From Fidelibacterota bacterium (GTDB lineage: Bacteria; Fidelibacterota; UBA8477; JABMPR01), in assembly GCA_016844945.1 (NCBI GenBank), contig JAERTJ010000146.1:1-36523 (forward strand): a stretch of 36,523 nt of DNA. Reading direction: 5' to 3'. The position numbers and the translations under genes are program-made. Below are positions 24,750 through 33,512 of the stretch, piece after piece. Positions within the stretch are counted from its first letter, which is position 1. Each line of letters begins with the position of its first letter. Below the pieces are notes generated by a model, which saw only the letters and a program-made list of their open reading frames with translations, was not told where the DNA came from and ran no database searches.

Positions 24750-27158
24750 CTATTTAATCAATAACATCTTCCTGCTCATGGACTGACCATTGCTGGTAAG
24801 GCGATAGATATAAGTTCCACTGGATAGCTGGGAGGCATCGAAACTCACAGTATGGACACCAGCTGTCTGGATACCATCCACCAAAGAAGCCACATGAGCG
24901 CCTCTCAAGTTGAATACATCCAATCGAGTCGGACTTGTGATCCCAATCGCGTATTGTATGGTGGTCATGGGGTTAAAAGGATTGGGGAAATTCTGAGCCA
25001 AAAGGTATGTATTGGGTGAAATGAATGTGTCTTCATCAATTCCCGTGGGTCCCAGGTATGGACCGACATATTTATATAACTTGTTGTCCATGGCTGAAGC
25101 CCATCCCAGATTTGGACTAACAAAATATGCGGGGAGTATAGGTAGATCGCCCTCGACACTGATCAACTCATTCGAATCATTTTCAAATTGAACTGATTCG
25201 CCATTTTCGTTTATAAATCCAAACCCATATGGTGATCCCTCGATGTAAAGTGGAAGACCCGCTGCAGCATACATATAGATGTTACCGTGATTCTCTGTAC
25301 CTTTAACAAAGGTCAGCAAGCTGGGATAGGGTAATGATTGTGATTCGTTGAGCATATCCCAATTCATACCACCATCCACTGTTTTTGCTATCCCGGTTCC
25401 CATAAAGGGGGAAACGGCAAATCCATTCATCTCATCCCGAAAGCTTGCAAATACAGGGACAGGACCGAACCCTGGATCTGACACACTCCAGCTTGCACCT
25501 GCGTCTTGAGTGACAAACACGCGACCCTTATTGGTACAGTAGAAGAGACTTGAATCACCTGCAACCGAATAGTTTGACATCATAGGTTCTTCACCGGCCA
25601 ATAGCGCTGGTAGTGCGTCTGAACTCAACGGTGTCCACAAATCACCCCCATTTGATGTAACATAAGTCTTAGCAAAATCCCCAACAGTGATTCCATTGCT
25701 CGCATCAAAAAAGTGGACGAAGTTGGAAGAGCCGGCAATGCTGGAGCTGTTTGGGTAGGCGGTTGATTGATGGATCCAACTGACACCGCCATCAGAAGTC
25801 TTATAGATTCTTCCCTGGATGGGATTACTGATATTGTTAGCCAGGGTGATCCAGGCTGTATTTCCATCAAGAGCGAAAACATTGGTCATGAAATAGTTGT
25901 CCAGACCCGTGCCTGAAATAGATCCAAAACTCCACGAAGTACCACCATCTGTCGTGTAGCTGTATCCGTTATATGCTGGTTGGTCAAACCCGCGACCACC
26001 AACAGTCCAGATTATCTCGTCATTGACAACATGGTGGTTAAACACAGTCATATCCTCAGGGTAACCTGGATCCTGGGCTTCCCAGAACGGGGAGGTTGGC
26101 ACCTGTTCTTCAACCCACTTGTAAATCTTGTTGTCTGCATTTCCACACCAGCCTGTCTGAGCATTTGCCCAGAGAGCCGGTCTCAATGACAGATCATTCT
26201 GATAAAAATAACTCGCTCCAAAATCTGAGGTGAAGCCACTTCCTGGAGCGCTCGATAAATAGAGAGGTAAATCCCCGCTCCCAAACATATAGGTATTCTC
26301 GGTGCCAGTCACATGGAGCATTATGGCTGGTGTAGGCAGTGTGTGGTCTAGCATTGTCCATGTTAGACCGCCATCGATTGTCTTGGCAATTCCCGTTCCT
26401 GTGAGCGGGGCTGTTGCCACACCGGTCATTTCATCCTGGAAGGATGCAAATGTTAAGGTTTCACCAAATCCGATATCGTACGCAGCCCAGGTTGCCCCTC
26501 GATTTGTTGATTTGAAAACACGGCCCATGTTGGTAGAATAGAATATTGTGCTATCTCCAGCTACGCAATATCCTGAATTGTGTGGGTCTTCATTATCAAG
26601 AATTGAGGGCATATTCTCTGCTGCCACTCTGTTCCAGTTTTCACCACCATCTCCGGTGATATATGTTTCGCATAAATCACCAGCGGTAATTCCATCATTG
26701 GCATTAAAAAAATGGACAAAATCGGGACCATTGTGGATTCCCGGTTGGTCAGGATAAGCGCTGGCCTGATGTGTCCAGGTATCCCCAGCATCCACTGTTT
26801 TTAACATTCGTCCTCGATGAGGTGACGCAGGTGTAGTCATCAATGCCCAGGCTACGCTATCGCTCAAAGCAAACACATTGACAAATATGTATGCATCCAG
26901 ATCTAAATCATCCACATTCACCACCTGATACTCCCAGGTTTCACCACCATCCGTGGTTCTGCTTAAGCCTCTGTAATGAGGGTCATCAAATGGACGACCT
27001 CCAACAGCCCAAACCGTATTTTCATCGACAACGGCGTAGTCCAGGACTTGCATATCGGCCTGTATACCAATATCCTGAGCTACCCATTCAGCGAAACTGA
27101 TACTGCTAATCATCATCAGAATCACGACTCTCATCATCATTGTGTTTAAAGTTTTCAC
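24750..27158 (-). CDS. T9SS-exported protein with two tandem BNR/YCF48-like propeller copies
   Basis: The product is 802 residues from a GTG start at 27158, supported by AAGGAGG 6 nt upstream. A signal peptide ends near SSISFA. Residues 24-375 and 380-715 are two copies of the same unit, aligned through VWAVGGRPFDDP / IWTVGGRGFDQP, FVHFFNANDGITAGD / FVHFFDASNGITVGD and GTGIAKTIDGGLTW / GTGIAKTVDGGMNW. The repeated S/T-x-DGG-x-TW elements are Asp-box/BNR-like, as in photosystem-stability-factor-like and sortilin-type propellers. The C-terminal sorting domain (QNFPNPFNPMTTIQYAIG ... SRKMLLIK) is a different subtype from the other five: shorter, with IYRL where they have a cysteine. It lies downstream of the hybrid regulator gene on the same strand with a 181-nt gap containing candidate regulator sites. 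Confidence 0.87.
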   Translation of the reverse strand: MKTLNTMMMRVVILMMISSISFAEWVAQDIGIQADMQVLDYAVVDENTVWAVGGRPFDDPHYRGLSRTTDGGETWEYQVVNVDDLDLDAYIFVNVFALSDSVAWALMTTPASPHRGRMLKTVDAGDTWTHQASAYPDQPGIHNGPDFVHFFNANDGITAGDLCETYITGDGGENWNRVAAENMPSILDNEDPHNSGYCVAGDSTIFYSTNMGRVFKSTNRGATWAAYDIGFGETLTFASFQDEMTGVATAPLTGTGIAKTIDGGLTWTMLDHTLPTPAIMLHVTGTENTYMFGSGDLPLYLSSAPGSGFTSDFGASYFYQNDLSLRPALWANAQTGWCGNADNKIYKWVEEQVPTSPFWEAQDPGYPEDMTVFNHHVVNDEIIWTVGGRGFDQPAYNGYSYTTDGGTSWSFGSISGTGLDNYFMTNVFALDGNTAWITLANNISNPIQGRIYKTSDGGVSWIHQSTAYPNSSSIAGSSNFVHFFDASNGITVGDFAKTYVTSNGGDLWTPLSSDALPALLAGEEPMMSNYSVAGDSSLFYCTNKGRVFVTQDAGASWSVSDPGFGPVPVFASFRDEMNGFAVSPFMGTGIAKTVDGGMNWDMLNESQSLPYPSLLTFVKGTENHGNIYMYAAAGLPLYIEGSPYGFGFINENGESVQFENDSNELISVEGDLPILPAYFVSPNLGWASAMDNKLYKYVGPYLGPTGIDEDTFISPNTYLLAQNFPNPFNPMTTIQYAIGITSPTRLDVFNLRGAHVASLVDGIQTAGVHTVSFDASQLSSGTYIYRLTSNGQSMSRKMLLIK

Positions 27159-27193
27159 GCTTCCTCCTTGTGGTTGTGTTACTGTTTTTGTTT

Positions 27194-27226
27194 CCGATGC
27201 CAGTTTAGGGAACTGGTGGAATCGGA
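27194..27226 (-). promoter_or_regulatory. Nested hairpin in the leader of the propeller gene
   Basis: An outer 6-bp stem TCCGAT / ATCGGA encloses an inner 6-bp stem CCAGTT / AACTGG with a 5-nt loop, 36 nt upstream of the GTG start on the minus strand. There is no T-run. It may be a leader structure, a weak terminator for the upstream regulator gene, or chance. Confidence 0.35.
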
Positions 27227-27230
27227 GCTA

Positions 27231-27262
27231 ACACTGAGGTGTGAATCTTTGACACTGAGGTG
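27231..27262. promoter_or_regulatory. 11-bp direct repeat with 21-bp period, candidate AraC-type site
   Basis: ACACTGAGGTG occurs at 27231-27241 and again at 27252-27262, start to start 21 bp, i.e. two helical turns. AraC-family regulators typically bind two direct half-sites with this spacing. The pair lies 73-104 nt upstream of the propeller gene start and between it and the gene for the AraC-domain hybrid regulator, so it is a good candidate for that regulator's operator. Confidence 0.45.
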
Positions 27263-27339
27263 ATATATTGGTGCTATTTGGCTCATAAAGCCTTGAAAAT
27301 GCTAGCTGGAAGGAAAAGTGGGAGGGTGTATCGAATAGC

Positions 27340-30300
27340 CTATGCGGCGGTGTATTTTGAGGGTGTGACACCAAACTGTTTTTTGAAGGCTCGGGCAAAA
27401 TAAGAAAGATTGTTAAAACCAACCGTATACGCAATCTCTGATATGGTCCCTCCCTTTTCGGAAATCAGGACTGCTGCTCTTTTCAGTCGAATGCTCAAGA
27501 CAAATTCGGTGGGTGTTAATCCAGTGATGGATTTGATCTTTTGATAAAATTGACGACGACTTAAACCGATATCGGCACTGAACTGTTCAACTGAGAATGA
27601 TTCATTCTCTATATTCTCTTCAACCATATCGATGGCTTTTTGCAAGAATTGAGCATCCATGGAGGTGACTGTGATTTCGCTGGCTTCTACCTTGATGCTG
27701 TTGGAGAACCTGTCTCTCAGTTGTTGGCGCTGGTGGATGAGGTTTTGTATTCGTATCTGGAGCTCTTGGGAATCGAATGGCTTGATGAGATAATCATCAG
27801 CCCCAATTTGCAACCCTTCCAATCGATCCTCACGTTCTGCCTTAGCAGTGAGCAAGATGACAGGAATATGGCTCGTGACCTCATCCAGTTTGAGTTCACT
27901 GCAGAGTTCAAATCCATCTTTTCTGGGCATCATTAAATCACTGACGATCAGGTCGGGGAGCAACTCCCTGGCTTGCTCAACACCCATTTGACCATCGAAT
28001 GCTTCCTCTATGCGGTAAGAGGGACTTAGTACATCATGAATATAGAGTCGCATATCTGTATTGTCTTCCACCACCAGAACCAGGGGTTGATCCTCTTGAT
28101 CTGGAGGTCTGCTTTCCAACGCCTGTGAAAACTCCTGGGATACATTGGAACTCTCATTTTTATCCTGTATTGCAGTGTCTGAAATTTCCTCAGGTTTGAG
28201 ATGTGAGGACCCCGATGGAAGGAATACCACAAACTCAGTTCCCGAGTCTACCATGCTGTTTACGCTGATATGTCCATGGTGTAAATCCACCAGTTCCTTG
28301 GTCAATGCCAACCCGATGCCACTCCCTTCATGTTCACGAGCAAGCCGGTTGTCCACCTGATGAAAGCGCTGGAATATCCGCTCAAGATCTTCACCTGGAA
28401 TACCGATTCCAGAATCAATGATCTGGATCATGACACCTTCCTGATCCTCTTGACTCCCTTTAGAGATTTTGACTTCAACCTTGCCGGGAGCGGGGGTAAA
28501 CTTGAATGCGTTGGAGAGTAGATTGGAAAAAATATTTTCAGCCTTATCCCAATCAAAATACAGATCTATAACTTCTGACTCTGACTGGAAGTCTATCCTA
28601 ACACCCTTCTGTTCAGCTAGGGAGTGAAATGACATGAGGATACCTCTGATGAACTTGACGATATCGTGTTCACTGGCTTGAAGTTTAAGCTCATGGGCTT
28701 CAAGTTTGGAGATATCCAGCAATTGGTTGATGAGTTTCAGTAAACGAGATGCGTTGCGATACATGATGTTTAAGCTCTTGTTGAGTTGGCCATCGCGGGT
28801 CTCATCGAGGAGTTTTTTCAGCGGACCGATAATGAGGGTCAGAGGTGTTCTGAATTCATGAGAGATATTGGTAAAGAAGTTGGATTTGAGGCGATCAACC
28901 TCCTCACGCTCCTTCAGTTTTGTGGCTTCAAGTTTGACTCTGTTTTTCAAGTTCAATCTATTTAATTCATATATCCTTAGGACCCATAATATGCCAAGGG
29001 AAACAACAACGTACATCACATACGCCCACCAGGTCCGCCACCAGGGTGGAGAAATGACGATAACCACTTCAGCAGGGTCAGGATTCCATACACCATCTCG
29101 GTTGCTACCCTTAACTTTGAAAACATAGGTGCCAGGATCTAGATTTGTGTACTCAGCAATATTGTCCGGACTTGGAGAACGCCATGAATGATCATAGTTT
29201 TCCAGTAAATGTGAATAAAGATTTCTCTCTGGAAGACTGAAATCCAATGCAGCAAAGGAGATGGAGAAGTCATTTTCATCATACTTCAAATTTATCTGCT
29301 CCGCCACCACAATATTAGTCTGGTAGCCCTCCAGGTCACCGACTTTGAGTGACTTTCCGGAAATCATAAAATCGGTGAGGACAATAGGCGGGATAAATGG
29401 ATGGTCCTGAATACTGTCCGGGTGGAATACGTTAAATCCATATTGTCCTCCGAACATAAGCTCATCGGTTGAACACTTGTGGGAAGCAAGATAGCGAAAT
29501 TCATTATTCTGTAATCCATCTTCCTCAAAATAGTGCTTAAAGGTGTTATGGTCTGGATTGAATTTGGTTAAACCACGATGAGAACTAATCCACAGATTTC
29601 CGGAGTCATCATGTTCAATAGACTGAATAGCATTGTGGAGGAGCCCCTCTCCTTCAGTGATCTGTCTGACCACGGTTTCAGATGCTATATCAAATTCAAA
29701 CAAACCTTCATTATCACGTGTAAACCAAAGTCGATTTGCATCATCAATGAGGGGGTGCATGGCCGACAATCTTTGCCCTTTGTGCTCTAAAAATCCTTTC
29801 AGGAGTCGGTTTGAGGTATCGAATTTAATCAATCCCATGGCAAAGGTACCAATCCAGAAATTGCCAGATGCATCCTCGCGAATTTTGGATGCGCTTAATC
29901 CGCCATACCAATTTTTGTTGTCCTGAAATTCTGTATAGCGGGTAAAACTTTCTGCCATCGGGTCATATTTGTTTAGCGTGTTGTTGAACACCCAGATTTG
30001 ACCTTTACTATCTTCGAAGATGCCATTCATTGCATCGCTGGATACACTGGAATTGTCATTCGAGTTGTGATAGAATTCACGAAAGGTCCTTTGATTCAAA
30101 TCGTAGTAGAATAGACCACCCAGACGGGCTACCCACAGTCTTGATTGATTATCTATCTCGAGATCAGTGATATATTCTTTAACAGACCATGTATTTTTAA
30201 GGTCTGGAATCTTGACATGGGAAAATGTTCTGGTTGATCTATCCACATGAAACAGACCTCCTAATTCCCCAGCAATCCAGAAATTCCCCTGATCATCCTC

Positions 30301-31830
30301 CTCAAAGGCCTGAATGTATTTTCCATAAGAACTTCTGGGTTCATGAGCCGGCTGTGCGTACAATGGGAATTGGGATATGCCCGGGTCTAGCTTGAATAAT
30401 CCCTCGTCCATACTACCTCTCCAGATTAAACCAGCGTTGTCTACAAACAGAGTACTGGCACTCTTACTTGTGGGCTTGAATCGCTGGCTGAAGGTTTTTG
30501 ACCGTGGATCGAGGTGCTCGACGAATCCTTCCAGGCGAGATATCCATAAACTTCCATCCGGGTTTAAGACAAGGCCGTTCACATTGTCTCCATACAGACG
30601 ACTATGGTTCGCATCAGGATGTATGAACTGAGTGAATCTTTCTGTTTCTCGGTTGAAATGATTCAGACCACGGTCTGTTCCTACCCACAGATTTCCATCT
30701 GAATCTTCAACCAATTTTCCGACAAAATTACTTGAAATTGAGTTTTCATTATGGTCCTGGTAGGCATACTGCTTCACTGCCCCGGACCTGGTATTTATAC
30801 AGTAGAGACCTCCACGTTTGGTAGCCAACCACATCTCATCATCAATGTGCAGCAGTCCTTCTGGATAGCCACTAATATCAGTGAATCTTAAAGGGTATGT
30901 ATTCGCCCTGACATGGACAGATTCATTCTCTTTAAGCGTGATCCCTGATTTAATCAGATCGAGTCTGAAGGTGATTAAGATTTGATCAATGGACTCCTCA
31001 GGTGGTTCTGTACTGGATAGCGGGGGTGAATTGAATTCATTAAAAATATCTATATCGGTGATAATGTTGTTCTTATTCAAAACCAATTCTCGAAGTCGGG
31101 GGCGCCCGGATTCATCAGGGGTGTGTTCTTTATGATGATTCCTGTCAGAAGTTTTCAGGGAATAAGTATACAGTAATGTGTCGGGTTGATGGATTGGATT
31201 CAACTTGAGCTGTTTCTCAAAAATCCCATCTCCATCTGGATCAGTCATCATACCATCATCGGGAGCGGACATCCCTTCTATGGATTCTATCATTGGTTGA
31301 AACACACCTGATTCCTGGTCAAATCTGAAAATACCTACATTGGGAGCACAAATCCAGAGATGTCCCTGATTGTCTTGGGAAATGGATGTTACAGGTTTTC
31401 TGTATTTCTTCTCAGGAAAAAATGGATAGTTAATAAATTGATCATTTCGACGGTCATATCTTGATAGGTATGAATCGCTCCCGATCCAAAAGTTATGTTG
31501 GGAATCCTCAAACAATCCATATACGTTTTTATTGGGGAAGCTGGTAGAGTCATTTGGGTTGTGTTGGTATGCTTTAAATTCAACACCATCATAGCGATGA
31601 AGTCCATCACCTGTTCCTAACCAGATGATTCCCTGGTAATCCTGGTATATTGAGAAAATTGTATTGTCTGCCAGTCCATCAGAGGCGTTGTATCTTGTGA
31701 CTTTATACTCATTATGCTGACTCTGTAGCGGCGATGCAATTAGCAGTAAACACAAGTATATGAGGGAAGGTTTTCTCCTCGTGATATTCTTGAGAGTCAT
31801 TGATTCAAATATTATCTGAATCTGATGCAC
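27340..31830 (-). CDS. Hybrid two-component system: periplasmic propeller sensor, kinase, receiver, AraC HTH
   Basis: This 1496-residue single-chain regulator has the domain order typical of Bacteroidetes hybrid systems. A signal sequence (PSLIYLCLLLIASPLQSQ) precedes a reg_prop beta-propeller sensor (about 40-800; WLGTGDGLHRYDG, LWVGTDRGLNHFN, LWISSHRGLTKFN). A Y_Y_Y domain (845-920) and one membrane helix (about 933-953) follow. Next come HisKA with phospho-acceptor H991 (SHEFRTPLTLI), HATPase_c (N1103/N1107; DSGIGIP at 1139-1145; GSGIGLAL at 1169-1176), a receiver with E1255, D1256, D1298 (SDLMMP), T1328 and K1350, and an AraC-type HTH (about 1395-1492). All key residues are present. A segment of about 140 residues (180-322) is inserted between two propeller blades. 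The GTG start has AAGGGA 8 nt upstream; ATG 31800 is an alternative. It probably controls nearby exported-protein genes in response to a periplasmic ligand. Confidence 0.93.
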   Translation of the reverse strand: MHQIQIIFESMTLKNITRRKPSLIYLCLLLIASPLQSQHNEYKVTRYNASDGLADNTIFSIYQDYQGIIWLGTGDGLHRYDGVEFKAYQHNPNDSTSFPNKNVYGLFEDSQHNFWIGSDSYLSRYDRRNDQFINYPFFPEKKYRKPVTSISQDNQGHLWICAPNVGIFRFDQESGVFQPMIESIEGMSAPDDGMMTDPDGDGIFEKQLKLNPIHQPDTLLYTYSLKTSDRNHHKEHTPDESGRPRLRELVLNKNNIITDIDIFNEFNSPPLSSTEPPEESIDQILITFRLDLIKSGITLKENESVHVRANTYPLRFTDISGYPEGLLHIDDEMWLATKRGGLYCINTRSGAVKQYAYQDHNENSISSNFVGKLVEDSDGNLWVGTDRGLNHFNRETERFTQFIHPDANHSRLYGDNVNGLVLNPDGSLWISRLEGFVEHLDPRSKTFSQRFKPTSKSASTLFVDNAGLIWRGSMDEGLFKLDPGISQFPLYAQPAHEPRSSYGKYIQAFEEDDQGNFWIAGELGGLFHVDRSTRTFSHVKIPDLKNTWSVKEYITDLEIDNQSRLWVARLGGLFYYDLNQRTFREFYHNSNDNSSVSSDAMNGIFEDSKGQIWVFNNTLNKYDPMAESFTRYTEFQDNKNWYGGLSASKIREDASGNFWIGTFAMGLIKFDTSNRLLKGFLEHKGQRLSAMHPLIDDANRLWFTRDNEGLFEFDIASETVVRQITEGEGLLHNAIQSIEHDDSGNLWISSHRGLTKFNPDHNTFKHYFEEDGLQNNEFRYLASHKCSTDELMFGGQYGFNVFHPDSIQDHPFIPPIVLTDFMISGKSLKVGDLEGYQTNIVVAEQINLKYDENDFSISFAALDFSLPERNLYSHLLENYDHSWRSPSPDNIAEYTNLDPGTYVFKVKGSNRDGVWNPDPAEVVIVISPPWWRTWWAYVMYVVVSLGILWVLRIYELNRLNLKNRVKLEATKLKEREEVDRLKSNFFTNISHEFRTPLTLIIGPLKKLLDETRDGQLNKSLNIMYRNASRLLKLINQLLDISKLEAHELKLQASEHDIVKFIRGILMSFHSLAEQKGVRIDFQSESEVIDLYFDWDKAENIFSNLLSNAFKFTPAPGKVEVKISKGSQEDQEGVMIQIIDSGIGIPGEDLERIFQRFHQVDNRLAREHEGSGIGLALTKELVDLHHGHISVNSMVDSGTEFVVFLPSGSSHLKPEEISDTAIQDKNESSNVSQEFSQALESRPPDQEDQPLVLVVEDNTDMRLYIHDVLSPSYRIEEAFDGQMGVEQARELLPDLIVSDLMMPRKDGFELCSELKLDEVTSHIPVILLTAKAEREDRLEGLQIGADDYLIKPFDSQELQIRIQNLIHQRQQLRDRFSNSIKVEASEITVTSMDAQFLQKAIDMVEENIENESFSVEQFSADIGLSRRQFYQKIKSITGLTPTEFVLSIRLKRAAVLISEKGGTISEIAYTVGFNNLSYFARAFKKQFGVTPSKYTAA

Positions 31831-31993
31831 TTATCTATCCCTTTTGAATCTATATGTGATTATCTTTGTTACTATTGATACCCGTTGTCCTAAAGTAAAC
31901 CGGTTTGTATCTTTCTGAATTAAAAAAGAGAGATGAATAATCACAAATTATCAGGTGAATCTATTTCAGATTATGCCAGAGGGAGATCACACG
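31831..31993. promoter_or_regulatory. Divergent promoter region of the hybrid regulator and mini-protein/dipeptidase genes
   Basis: Two imperfect direct repeats, GAATCTATATGTGATTATC (31846-31864) and GAATCTATTTCAGATTATG (31957-31975), share 14-15 of 19 bases. A separate 9-bp inverted pair TGTGATTAT (31855-31863) / ATAATCACA (31937-31945) overlaps the first. TGAATCT also occurs within the 27241-27252 segment ahead of the propeller gene. These may be regulator sites for autoregulation. No clear -35/-10 pair was found. Confidence 0.35.
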
Positions 31994-32134
31994 ATGGATA
32001 AAAAAAATGATGCTAGAAAAGCAAGTGACCGACGTTCAAATGATCGCAGGGTTAAAAATGTGCCTGTGGCTGTGGAGAGACGTGTAGCCAATGATCGCAG
32101 AACGGGTCGTGATCGCAGACACGATTCAGCATGA
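31994..32134 (+). CDS. 46-residue Arg/Asp-rich mini-protein coupled to the dipeptidase
   Basis: ATG 31994 is preceded by GAGGGAGAT at 7-8 nt, a strong ribosome binding site. The product is 46 residues, very basic and repetitive: MDKKNDARKASDRRSNDRRV, a middle KNVPVAVERRVA, then NDRRTGRDRRHDSA. The unit (D/E)RR occurs six times. Similar DRRxGxDRR stretches occur at the N-termini of various bacterial signalling proteins, but here the segment stands alone. Its TGA overlaps the ATG of the dipeptidase gene (ATGA at 32131-32134), so the two are translationally coupled. A role as a leader peptide that sets translation of the dipeptidase, or as a nucleic-acid or membrane-surface binding peptide, is possible; nothing proves either. 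Confidence 0.65.
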   Translation: MDKKNDARKASDRRSNDRRVKNVPVAVERRVANDRRTGRDRRHDSA

Positions 32135-33381
32135 ACCTGTCCAGCTTGCTACCCAAATTTATCCCTGTTGTTACCATGGGACTCGGCTGTATGGTAGGAG
32201 TGAGTTGTCAACCTAATGTGAAAAATATTGTTATGGATGAACAGGAAATGTTGGCATTTCATCACTCCATTCTCACCATCGATTCTCATGTGGATACGCC
32301 TTTGCGAATCAAGTATGGGGGTATCAAGCTGGGTGATAAGTATGATCCACATGAAATAAAAAGTAAGCTTGATCTTCCCAGAATGAAGGAAGGGGGGATG
32401 GATGCAGCCTTTTTTGCAGTCTGGACACCCCAGGGGGTTAGGAATGATTCAGGTCATGCAGCCATCAAGAAGAAAGCCCTTGGTATTATTGATCAAGTTG
32501 AGTCAGAGCTTAAAAACTATCCAGAGCAGGTGAGTCTTGCCCTTAGGGCATCAGACGCGAGCAAAATTGCTTCCCAACAAAAGCATGCAATTTATCTGGG
32601 GATGGAGAATGGTTATCCCGTTGGGACTGAGATAGACAATTTAAACCACTTCTATGATCGCGGTATCCGGTATATCACGTTATGCCATACATCCAATAAT
32701 GATATCTGCGATTCATCCAACGATAGCACTGAATATGGGGGGCTTAGCCCCTTTGGTTTTGAGGTTGTCAAGCGCATGAATCAGTTGGGTATGATGGTGG
32801 ACATATCCCATGTTTCTGATGCCACAGTCGAAGATGTGCTTGCTACGTCTAAAACACCTGTCATTGCATCTCATTCCTGTTCAAAAGCCATGTGTGATAA
32901 TCCGCGCAATATCAGCGACGATCTGTTAGTGAAGATTGCTGCCAATGGAGGCGTGGTTCAGATGTGTCTATATAGTGAATACATCCTTCCAGATCCTCCG
33001 AATCCTGACCGCGATTCAGCGCGAGCCGCCCTTAAAGAAAAATGGGGTGACCCCTACAAGCTCAAGGGTGAAGCCCTACTGGAATACCGAGCAGAAAAAA
33101 GTGTGATGAACCGGAAACACCCACAGATCCTACCTGCTGTAACGGATGCCGTCGATCATATTGATCATATGGTCAAGGTGATGGGCATTGATCACGTGGG
33201 GATCGGTACTGACTTTGATGGCGGGGCAGCCCTGTCTGACTGTTATGATGTCACTGAACTACCAAACATTACAGTCGAATTATTCAATCGTGGATACTCC
33301 AGGGAAGAAATTGAAAAAATCTGGAGCGGCAATCTACTACGGGTATTCAACACAGTAGAGCAATACGCTCAATCCCAATAG
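32131..33381 (+). CDS. Membrane dipeptidase (M19, renal dipeptidase family)
   Basis: This 416-residue zinc metallopeptidase has an N-terminal hydrophobic export signal (MNLSSLLPKFIPVVTMGLGC and on to VGVSC); a lipid anchor is possible but neither candidate lipobox is good. The M19 binuclear site is complete: H53 and D55 (IDSHVDTP), bridging E159 (GMENG), H227 (DISHVSD) and H248 (ASHSCSKA). R259 (NPRN) and the catalytic-region D361 (GTDFDG) are also present. M19 enzymes hydrolyse dipeptides, including some with D- or dehydro-amino acids. Length is normal. It would act in the periplasm or at the cell surface. Its start overlaps the mini-protein stop by four bases. A secreted subtilase gene follows 131 nt downstream with its own promoter, suggesting a peptide-scavenging theme. 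Confidence 0.93.
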   Translation: MNLSSLLPKFIPVVTMGLGCMVGVSCQPNVKNIVMDEQEMLAFHHSILTIDSHVDTPLRIKYGGIKLGDKYDPHEIKSKLDLPRMKEGGMDAAFFAVWTPQGVRNDSGHAAIKKKALGIIDQVESELKNYPEQVSLALRASDASKIASQQKHAIYLGMENGYPVGTEIDNLNHFYDRGIRYITLCHTSNNDICDSSNDSTEYGGLSPFGFEVVKRMNQLGMMVDISHVSDATVEDVLATSKTPVIASHSCSKAMCDNPRNISDDLLVKIAANGGVVQMCLYSEYILPDPPNPDRDSARAALKEKWGDPYKLKGEALLEYRAEKSVMNRKHPQILPAVTDAVDHIDHMVKVMGIDHVGIGTDFDGGAALSDCYDVTELPNITVELFNRGYSREEIEKIWSGNLLRVFNTVEQYAQSQ

Positions 33382-33433
33382 ATAAATAACGAATTGAGAT
33401 AGGCTCACACCCCTCAATAAAATTCATTCGCAC

Positions 33434-33469
33434 TTGACTTGGATTGTAAATATGATAATATGTATCATA
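33434..33469 (+). promoter_or_regulatory. Sigma70-like promoter overlapped by a palindromic operator
   Basis: TTGACT (33434-33439) and TAATAT (33456-33461) are separated by 16 nt, a good match to a housekeeping promoter. A palindrome with perfect 7-bp arms, TATGATA (33451-33457) / TATCATA (33463-33469), covers the -10 element. TGATAATATGTATCA within it differs at two of 14 arm positions from the Fur-box 7-1-7 consensus. The arrangement suggests repression of the downstream protease gene. In some FCB bacteria the main sigma factor prefers other motifs, so the promoter call is tentative. Confidence 0.5.
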
Positions 33470-33512
33470 AAAATCTATATCAAAGAATAACAAGTGATTG
33501 TACGGGGTATTC

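Noticed and set aside
24750..31830. A polysaccharide utilisation locus around the hybrid regulator
   Set aside because: No SusC/SusD-type pair, glycoside hydrolase, lyase or sulfatase is present nearby.
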